Part shown: positions 1 through 5,296 of the stretch, one piece after another
How the letters are laid out: each line of letters starts with the position of its first letter
Numbering within the stretch: position 1 is the stretch's first letter
DNA from: Candidatus Pelagibacterales bacterium
GTDB lineage: Bacteria > Pseudomonadota > Alphaproteobacteria > Pelagibacterales > AG-422-B15
NCBI GenBank assembly: GCA_016777745.1
Contig: JADHQX010000085.1
Location: 1-6,162, forward strand
DNA: 6,162 nt
Direction: 5' to 3'
Position numbers and translations under genes: made by a program
Notes under the pieces: generated by a model
Told to the model about the DNA's origin: nothing
Databases searched by the model: none
Seen by the model: the letters and a program-made list of their open reading frames with translations, nothing else

Positions 1-1256
1 ATATTTAGGCAATCAATTATAACTGGATCCGTTATATCATTCGATAAAAGCTTTTTTCTAATACGATCATTTGAAAGTTGTATTGGTGTAAGTGGATTTT
101 TTATTTCATGCGCTATAGTTTTTGCTATTTCAGACCAAGCAGCATGTTTTTCTGAACTAGCTAATAGATTTCTTTGAATTGACAACTCTGAACTCATTGC
201 GTTAAAAGATTCTGTAAGTCGATTTAATTCAATAAATTCATTTGTCTCTGGTAAACTAATATCAAATGCACCTTTTTTAATTGAGTCTGTTGCATCTATA
301 ACATTTGCAATAGGCTCAACAATTCTTTTAGCAAATCTTAATCCAATTAAAGTGGAAATAAAAATTAATATTAATATTATTAATATATAGATTAACATAA
401 ATACTATAGCAATTTGCGTCCTATTTCGCTCAAGATCAGAGTATTCACTTACTGCTGATTTAGTGTCATTGAAGGCTTTAGTTACATCTGGGTCTAGCGG
501 TCTTCCTACGTACAAATATGCATTTATAAAGTTTGGTAATTTAATTAGAGCATATACTTTATTAACTTTTGTAGAGGTCATAATAGACATCTCACCATTT
601 GCAGCTCTATTCATTGCTGTAATATTAGGTTGATAGTATTGAGTGTAAAGTGTGTAATTTTTACTCATTAAAACTTCACCTCTGTTGTTAATTAAATATG
701 CTTCAGGTAACGATCTAATAATTGACTGCTCTTCAAAATATTTTTCAAATTTAAATCTATTATTTATATATACATTATAATTTCTATTTAAATCATGCGA
801 CATAGCGTATATGTCACTTTTAATTGAATTGTTATGTTCATCCACATAACCCTTTGCAACATTAACTGAATTATTAATTACAGATTTAATTTTGTCATTA
901 AACCAATCATTGATACCAAAGTTTACTAACACCAAACCTAAAATACCAGCTACAATAGCTGGCGTAAGTGCCATAGATATAAAATAAAGCGAAAATTTAT
1001 TATTAAACGAGGTTACTTTTCTCTTATTTATTGGAACAATTATTTTATAAGCAAGATATATAAATATTACTAAAATTGTAAGAATAAAAAGTGCTGACAA
1101 TAAAATTAAAAGCTCATCAATATTACTATTACTTGTTATTGTTAATCGTTGATTAATCAAGATAAAGAAAGACGCAAATATCAATACAAAGGCACTAAAT
1201 AAAAATAGCGTAATACGCCAACTAGATAGCATTCTCTGGGTAATTTTGTTAAACAT
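1..1256 (-). CDS. ntrY: NtrY-family sensor histidine kinase (C-terminal part beyond the left edge)
   Basis: My minus-strand translation gives 418 codons from an ATG at 1256 with no stop before the window edge. It is a membrane histidine kinase. Hydrophobic segments lie at about residues 14-34, 49-71, 88-112 and 281-304, with a presumed periplasmic sensor domain at 113-280 and a HAMP domain at about 305-357 (RIVEPI, then FNAM). The H-box follows at 371-402, with AHEIKNPLTPIQLS and the phospho-acceptor His383 (bases 108-110). WSEIAKTIAHEIKNPLTPIQ is the signature of the NtrY branch, which pairs with the response regulator NtrX, probably encoded just left of the window. The ATPase domain is cut off. 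Family members usually carry a PAS domain between HAMP and H-box; only about 13 residues separate them here. The in-frame stop at 1290-1292 limits the start, and 1256 is the first ATG after it. No Shine-Dalgarno sequence is visible. The family assignment is firm; the signal sensed is unknown. Confidence 0.93.
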   Translation of the reverse strand, partial: MFNKITQRMLSSWRITLFLFSAFVLIFASFFILINQRLTITSNSNIDELLILLSALFILTILVIFIYLAYKIIVPINKRKVTSFNNKFSLYFISMALTPAIVAGILGLVLVNFGINDWFNDKIKSVINNSVNVAKGYVDEHNNSIKSDIYAMSHDLNRNYNVYINNRFKFEKYFEEQSIIRSLPEAYLINNRGEVLMSKNYTLYTQYYQPNITAMNRAANGEMSIMTSTKVNKVYALIKLPNFINAYLYVGRPLDPDVTKAFNDTKSAVSEYSDLERNRTQIAIVFMLIYILIILILIFISTLIGLRFAKRIVEPIANVIDATDSIKKGAFDISLPETNEFIELNRLTESFNAMSSELSIQRNLLASSEKHAAWSEIAKTIAHEIKNPLTPIQLSNDRIRKKLLSNDITDPVIIDCLN

Positions 1257-1276
1257 ATGTATAATTAATATATAAT

Positions 1277-1305
1277 TTAATGTTTCTGATTATGCATGTT
1301 GTCAA
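1277..1305 (-). promoter_or_regulatory. possible promoter of ntrY
   Basis: A perfect -35 hexamer TTGACA is read on the minus strand at 1305-1300. At 17-base spacing the -10 position is CATTAA (1282-1277), which matches the consensus at only three of six positions. The predicted leader would be about 14 bases. The -35 is convincing in isolation, but the weak -10 and the AT-rich background keep this tentative. It is the only upstream region available to ntrY. Confidence 0.3.
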
Positions 1306-1326
1306 AGATGATTAATATACTATAAA
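1299..1326 (+). promoter_or_regulatory. possible promoter of the ispDF-pgpA-pncC operon
   Basis: TTGTCA (1299-1304) and TATAAA (1321-1326) are 16 bases apart and lie about 25 bases before the ispDF start. Both are one mismatch from the sigma-70 consensus. The -35 box overlaps the minus-strand TTGACA of ntrY, so the two promoters would share the same bases. A 10-base palindrome ATTAATTAAT (1333-1342) lies between the -10 box and the start codon; in sequence this AT-rich it may mean nothing. Confidence 0.4.
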
Positions 1327-1351
1327 AACAACATTAATTAATCATTATTAT

Positions 1352-2503
1352 ATGAAATCAATTGTTGTAATTTTAGCGGGTGGCAAGGGATCTAGACTTA
1401 ACAAGTCAAAGGAAAAGCAGTTTGTTAAAGTAAATGGATATTCTATTTTAGAGCACACATTAAATAAATTTTTGGAATGCTATGGTAAAAATAGGCTGCT
1501 AATTGTTTTACCTATAGCTAATTTAAATAAAATTGAGTTGAATAAATATAAAAAATATACGTCTCATAAGTTTATAATAAATGGCTCTACCAGAAAACAA
1601 AGTGTTAAAAATTCAATTGAATATATTAAGAGCTTAAACAAAATTCCAGAAAATATACTTATACATGATGCTGCTAGACCCAATATTAGTACTAAACTAA
1701 TAAATAATATTAAGAATAGTATTCATAAAAAAAATATTAATTTTGTGATCCCCTATTTAAATATTGATTCAACTTTAAAAAAGAAGATTGGTAAAAAAGT
1801 TAAAACACACAATAGAAAAACATTTATAACAACACAAACACCTCAAGCTTTTAAATTTCTTAAAATATCAGAATTATATAGTTTTAAAGATAAGATAACT
1901 GATGATGCACAGCTAGTCGAATTATATAATGTCAGTAGTGGTAAATATATAGAGGGTGAAATAGATAATATTAAAATAACTAACAAGGAAGACTTAGAAT
2001 TATTTAGAAAATTAAATACTCACAATATTTCATTTAAAGTTGGTAATGGTTTTGATGTGCATAGACTAGTTCCTGGCGACGGCATCATGTTAGGTGGAGT
2101 TAAAATTAAATCAGATAAAAAACTATCAGGGCACTCTGATGGTGATGTAATTTTGCATGCATTATGTGATTCAATCTTAGGAGCAGTAAGTAAGAAAGAC
2201 ATTGGTACATTATTTCCATCTTCTAATAAGAAACTTAAAGATGCACGGTCTTCTATATTTCTTAAAAAAATAATAGAAATACTAAGTAAAACAAATTACA
2301 CAATATCAAATATTGATATGACAATTATATGTCAGACACCAAACCTTAAAATTTATAAAGATAAAATTAAAAAAAATATAATAAAACTAACAAAGCTTAA
2401 AAATAATCAACTGAACATAAAAGCTAAGACTACTGACTATTTAGGCTTAATTGGAAATTCAAAAGCTATTAGCTGCTGGATAACAACAACAGTTAGAAAA
2501 TAA
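1352..2503 (+). CDS. ispDF: bifunctional IspD/IspF enzyme of the MEP isoprenoid pathway
   Basis: The 383-residue protein is a fusion of two cytosolic MEP-pathway enzymes. The IspD domain (about 1-222) makes CDP-methylerythritol from MEP and CTP. It shows the nucleotide-binding LAGGKGSR near the N-terminus (8-15), KEKQF (20-24), HDAARP (105-110), TTQTPQAF (160-167) and DDAQLVE (184-190). The IspF domain (about 228-383) makes the cyclic diphosphate MEcPP. It shows GNGFDVHR (231-238), GHSDGD (260-265), DIGTLFP (283-289) and a TTDYLG motif (360-365). The zinc ligands Asp235, His237 and His269 match E. coli Asp8, His10 and His42. The fusion is common in alphaproteobacteria. IspF position 135 (E. 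coli numbering) is Asp rather than Glu, and several residues after it are unusual. It is the first gene of a plus-strand operon, with pgpA 4 bases downstream. No Shine-Dalgarno sequence precedes the ATG. Confidence 0.96.
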   Translation: MKSIVVILAGGKGSRLNKSKEKQFVKVNGYSILEHTLNKFLECYGKNRLLIVLPIANLNKIELNKYKKYTSHKFIINGSTRKQSVKNSIEYIKSLNKIPENILIHDAARPNISTKLINNIKNSIHKKNINFVIPYLNIDSTLKKKIGKKVKTHNRKTFITTQTPQAFKFLKISELYSFKDKITDDAQLVELYNVSSGKYIEGEIDNIKITNKEDLELFRKLNTHNISFKVGNGFDVHRLVPGDGIMLGGVKIKSDKKLSGHSDGDVILHALCDSILGAVSKKDIGTLFPSSNKKLKDARSSIFLKKIIEILSKTNYTISNIDMTIICQTPNLKIYKDKIKKNIIKLTKLKNNQLNIKAKTTDYLGLIGNSKAISCWITTTVRK

Positions 2504-2507
2504 CTTT

Positions 2508-2966
2508 ATGAACTTAATAGCTAAAATTTTTGTAACATGTTTCTACTTAGGAAAATCTCCTATTGCACCAGGCACTTTAGGATCAATGTTGGCTATCATA
2601 TTATGGTATAACTTAAATTATTTAGGCAATTTAGTTATATTAATCTTTTTTTTTATATATCTGATATTTACATATATATTTACAAATCTATACTTAAAAA
2701 ACACCGATAAAGATGATCCCTCTGAAGTAATATCTGATGAAGTTCTTGGACAGTTGATACCTTTATTTATAATAGGTTCTACAAATGAGCATTATTTAAT
2801 TTTAGTAGCCTTTATATCCTTTAGAGTATTTGATATTTATAAAATTTATCCTGCAAATAAAGCTGAAGAGCTAACTGGTGCTCATGGTGTTATTATGGAT
2901 GATATAGTTGCTGGTATATACGCCTTATTTGTAGTATTCATTTTCAAATATTTTCTAGCTCTATGA
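2508..2966 (+). CDS. pgpA: phosphatidylglycerophosphatase A
   Basis: This 152-residue inner-membrane enzyme removes the phosphate from phosphatidylglycerophosphate to give phosphatidylglycerol. Family signatures are present: SPIAPGTLGS near the N-terminus (17-26), the acidic motif DDPSEVISDEVLGQ (69-82) with Asp77 and Glu78, FRVFDIYKIYP (105-115), and GVIMDDIVAG (127-136) with Asp131 and Asp132. Hydrophobic stretches at about 23-58, 83-104 and 133-150 fit a small multi-span protein. The usual KPWP is KIYP here, which is a mild change. The gene lies 4 bases after ispDF, and its last four bases (ATGA) contain the start codon of pncC, so translation is probably coupled. pgpA next to cinA/pncC is a familiar alphaproteobacterial pairing. 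Confidence 0.93.
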   Translation: MNLIAKIFVTCFYLGKSPIAPGTLGSMLAIILWYNLNYLGNLVILIFFFIYLIFTYIFTNLYLKNTDKDDPSEVISDEVLGQLIPLFIIGSTNEHYLILVAFISFRVFDIYKIYPANKAEELTGAHGVIMDDIVAGIYALFVVFIFKYFLAL

Positions 2967-3469
2967 TTAAAGACAAAGTTTCTTTATTGATCAAATTATC
3001 AAGTAAAAATAATTTTAATATATCCGTAGCAGAGTCATGTACAGGTGGATTATTAAGTTCTTCAATAATTGAACAGTCTGGGGCATCGACTATTTTTAAT
3101 TCAGGTTTTGTGACATATTCGAATACAGCCAAAGTAAAGCTTTTAAATATAGATAAGAAATTAATAGCTACATATGGAGCAGTCAGTAAAGAAACTTCTG
3201 TGGCAATGGCTAAAGGGTTATACAAAAAAACTAAATCAAATATAATTGTATCAATAACTGGTGTAGCAGGACCAAATGGTGGCACAATGAGCAATCCTGT
3301 TGGAACGGTCTATTTTACATTTGGCATAAAAGAAACTAATAAAAATATAATATACATTACAAATAAGATGAATTTTAATTTAAAAAACAGATTAAAAATA
3401 CAGAAAAAATCTGTAAGTTATGCGCTTAGTCAATTTATTGAAATTATTAAGTCTTATAAATTTGACTAG
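2963..3469 (+). CDS. pncC: nicotinamide-nucleotide amidase (CinA C-terminal domain protein)
   Basis: The 168-residue protein is the stand-alone CinA C-terminal (PncC) domain, without the N-terminal molybdopterin-binding-like domain of long CinA. The enzyme hydrolyses nicotinamide mononucleotide to nicotinate mononucleotide, returning it to NAD synthesis. Signatures are VAESCTGG (22-29) with the presumed nucleophile Ser25, SGFVTYSNTAK (47-57), GAVSKET (72-78) and ITGVAGPNGGT (98-108) followed by NPVGTVYF (111-118). The length is normal. The start overlaps the pgpA stop in an ATGA, which fixes it well. The 3' end overlaps the end of the opposing coq10 gene by 23 bases, so no intrinsic terminator can fit between them. 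The annotation 'competence-damage inducible protein CinA' is the older name for the same family. Confidence 0.94.
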   Translation: MIKDKVSLLIKLSSKNNFNISVAESCTGGLLSSSIIEQSGASTIFNSGFVTYSNTAKVKLLNIDKKLIATYGAVSKETSVAMAKGLYKKTKSNIIVSITGVAGPNGGTMSNPVGTVYFTFGIKETNKNIIYITNKMNFNLKNRLKIQKKSVSYALSQFIEIIKSYKFD

Positions 3470-3899
3470 CTCTATTTTCAAATGAACTAACCATTTTATT
3501 GAAAGCTTTGTTAAAAAACCTACTTATTAAAATATTGAAGACACCAATATTTAACTCAAAATCAATAAAAAAATCAATTTCACATGTATTATTATTTAGC
3601 TCTTTAAAGTTCCACCTACTTTTTAAATGCTTAAAAGGACCATGAATAAAGCTAATATTTATAGATAAATTTTTACGATCTAATGAGACGTCACTTCTAT
3701 AAATATATACTAGGTTTTTATAACCAATCTCTAAATCTGCTATCAAATGTTCAATATCAGCATCAGATTTAGTTTTTTTAACAATTCTTGAGTTATTACA
3801 CCAAGGTAAAAATAAGTGATAGCTATCTATGTCCGCTACCAAATCAAACATTTGTAACGCAGTGTATTTGATTATTTTTTTCTCACTATGTTTAGGCAT
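3447..3899 (-). CDS. coq10: Coq10/RatA-family START-domain protein
   Basis: The 150-residue protein is a single START-like (SRPBCC) lipid-binding domain. It shows the typical N-terminus MPKHSEKK, FDLVADIDSYHLFLPWCNNS (18-37), GPFKHLKSRWNF (87-98), DFFIDFEL (109-116) and a C-terminal helix with FFNKAFNKMVSSFENRA (128-144). In mitochondria Coq10 binds coenzyme Q and is needed for efficient respiration. Bacterial members are often labelled RatA, after an E. coli homologue described as a toxin inhibiting ribosome association. In alphaproteobacteria, next to lipA, the quinone role is the more plausible reading; this is inference. The start lies 3 bases after the lipA stop, so the two are almost certainly cotranscribed. 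Confidence 0.92.
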   Translation of the reverse strand: MPKHSEKKIIKYTALQMFDLVADIDSYHLFLPWCNNSRIVKKTKSDADIEHLIADLEIGYKNLVYIYRSDVSLDRKNLSINISFIHGPFKHLKSRWNFKELNNNTCEIDFFIDFELNIGVFNILISRFFNKAFNKMVSSFENRASQIYKT

Positions 3900-3902
3900 A
3901 CA

Positions 3903-4847
3903 TTAAGCAACTAAAGCTTTAAGTTTCTTAAAATCATCGTCCGCATGAAATGATGATCTGGTAAATGGACTTGAGGAAACAAGCTTAAAACCCTTTTTGT
4001 AAGCATCATATTCAAGTTGTTTAAAGTAGTCAGGATGATGATAATGAATTACGGGATGATGAAATTTGGTTGGCCTTAAATATTGTCCAATAGTTAAAAA
4101 ATCAACATCATTATCTAACAAAGAATCCATTACACTTAATATTTCATCGTACTCTTCACCTAAACCAATCATAATGCCAGATTTAGTAAATATCTTACGA
4201 TTTATAACTTTTACTTTCTTAAGCAAAGTTAAAGATCTTATAAAGTTAGCTCCGGGTCTAACGTCTCTATAGAGTCTTTTGACCGTTTCCATATTATGAT
4301 TGAAAATTTCAAATGGTGAAGTGCTTAATATATCTAAAGCATTAGATTTCTTATAAAAATCTGGTGTTAAAATTTCTATAGTTGTTAATGGTGATTTCTT
4401 TTTTATTGAATTAATAACCTTAGCAAACTGTAAAGCCCCACCATCAGGCAAATCGTCTCTATCAACTGAGGTTATAACTACGTGATCCAGTTTTAAGCTA
4501 AGAACAGCATTTGCAACTCTTGCCGGTTCAAATATATCAATATCCTCAGGCATGCCAGTCTTAACATTACAAAAAGTACAAGATCTAGTGCAAGTATCAC
4601 CCAATATCATGAATGTAGCATGTTTTTTTGACCAACATTCATGAATATTTGGACAGGCTGCCTCCTCACAAACGGTTGTAAGCCTATTTATACTGACAAT
4701 ATCCTTTGTAAGTTGATTGATATTTGAGTTAGATATTTTTACCTTTAACCATTCAGGCTTATGAAGACCAGGTATTGAAGCGTAATTACGTCTCAATAAT
4801 GACTTGGATAATTTTATTTGAGAAGACACATTTGAAAAATAGATCAA
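3903..4847 (-). CDS. lipA: lipoyl synthase (radical SAM, two 4Fe-4S clusters)
   Basis: LipA inserts two sulfurs into octanoyl chains on carrier proteins such as the E2 subunits of 2-oxoacid dehydrogenases and GcvH. All key residues are present in 314 residues: the auxiliary-cluster cysteines Cys60, Cys65 and Cys71 in TVCEEAACPNIHECW, the radical SAM CX3CX2C at Cys86, Cys90 and Cys93 (TCTRSCTFCNVKTG), DRDDLPDGGA (129-138), YRDVRPGA (193-200), and the C-terminal RSSFHADDDF (297-306), whose serine ligates the auxiliary cluster. The start is unusual. There is no in-frame ATG ahead of Met80, which lies beyond Cys60-Cys71. The only candidates are TTG at 4847, GTG at 4829 and TTG at 4796, bounded by an in-frame TGA at 4860-4862. 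I give the longest; GTG is about equally plausible. Only 25 bases separate it from ftsB, where many alphaproteobacteria carry the pyruvate dehydrogenase genes. coq10 follows after 3 bases. Confidence 0.95.
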   Translation of the reverse strand: MIYFSNVSSQIKLSKSLLRRNYASIPGLHKPEWLKVKISNSNINQLTKDIVSINRLTTVCEEAACPNIHECWSKKHATFMILGDTCTRSCTFCNVKTGMPEDIDIFEPARVANAVLSLKLDHVVITSVDRDDLPDGGALQFAKVINSIKKKSPLTTIEILTPDFYKKSNALDILSTSPFEIFNHNMETVKRLYRDVRPGANFIRSLTLLKKVKVINRKIFTKSGIMIGLGEEYDEILSVMDSLLDNDVDFLTIGQYLRPTKFHHPVIHYHHPDYFKQLEYDAYKKGFKLVSSSPFTRSSFHADDDFKKLKALVA

Positions 4848-4872
4848 AAATGAATATTTTCAAGAAGATTAA

Positions 4873-5181
4873 TTAGTCAAAGATGATTGTATATTCATTG
4901 TCTTGAGAAAAATTAAGAACTTTTCTAATCATTTCATCTCTAATATCACTATCATTATTTTTTTGAAGCTCAGTTATCTTGAATTGAATAATTTCACTAT
5001 CTTTAGATATAGACTTGACGTTTATTTCAAGGTTTCTAATTTCCTCATCTAAATAAACGTGTGCAAGTAACCCATTATTCCCATTAATAAGATGAAAAAC
5101 TATATAAAAAAGCAATAAGGGGCTTAATAAATATAAATAATATTTTTTAAAAGCACTATTAGCTAAATTCAATTTACTCAT
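4873..5181 (-). CDS. ftsB: FtsB/DivIC-like septum formation initiator
   Basis: This small bitopic membrane protein of the division machinery is expected to bridge FtsL and FtsQ at the septum. From the ATG at 5181 it has 102 residues: a short basic N-terminus, one membrane segment at about 14-33, NGNNGLLA just after it, a predicted coiled coil at about 42-73, and a C-terminal block with DIRDEMIRKVLNF (79-91) and NEYTII (95-100). That corresponds to the family pattern of an acidic charged helix followed by a 'pgE.vi' type ending. A TTG at 5217 would add 12 acidic and hydrophobic residues. I prefer the ATG because it gives the usual length and a basic cytoplasmic tail. The position after eno is the standard alphaproteobacterial one. 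Primary sequence in this family diverges quickly, so the call rests on layout, motifs and context together. Confidence 0.85.
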   Translation of the reverse strand: MSKLNLANSAFKKYYLYLLSPLLLFYIVFHLINGNNGLLAHVYLDEEIRNLEINVKSISKDSEIIQFKITELQKNNDSDIRDEMIRKVLNFSQDNEYTIIFD

Positions 5182-5296
5182 AAATATTAGAGAATCAAAT
5201 TCAAACGAATCAGTCAAATAATTATGATTCTAAATAGATAAAAAAGAGAAAATTAAAGGATTTGGACTCTGTTTGTTCTGCTAAAAGATAAGTAAA
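5182..5296 (-). promoter_or_regulatory. eno-ftsB intergenic region with a possible weak promoter
   Basis: This 115-base gap is the longest non-coding stretch in the window. I see no stable GC-rich hairpin with a T-run that would end the eno transcript. A -10-like TAGAAT (minus strand, 5232-5227) would put a start about 39 bases before the ftsB ATG. The best -35 match nearby (TTAATT, 5256-5251, 18-base spacing) is poor. The ftsB-lipA-coq10 genes may therefore depend on read-through from eno, on this weak promoter, or on both. Confidence 0.22.

Noticed and set aside
1333..1342. Palindrome ATTAATTAAT before the ispDF start, as an operator
   Set aside because: Pure A/T palindromes of this length are common in such a biased sequence, and there is no second copy or known matching operator.
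2020..2202. Minus-strand open frame of about 60 codons
   Set aside because: It lies wholly inside ispDF, antisense to the conserved IspF zinc-site motifs, and has no recognisable features.
2944..3294. Minus-strand open frame of about 116 codons
   Set aside because: It is antisense to the conserved pncC motifs, which explain the sequence; the reverse translation has no domain or sensible composition.
4066..4272. Plus-strand open frame of about 68 codons
   Set aside because: It lies entirely antisense within lipA and shows no motif of its own.
1301..4888. A 13-base word, GTCAAAGATGATT, occurring at 1301-1313 and 4876-4888
   Set aside because: A single shared 13-mer is expected by chance in a sequence this AT-rich, and the second copy is the coding end of ftsB.
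5218..5296. Intrinsic terminator after eno
   Set aside because: I could not find a stem of useful length with GC pairs followed by a T-run; only scattered A/T inverted repeats are present.
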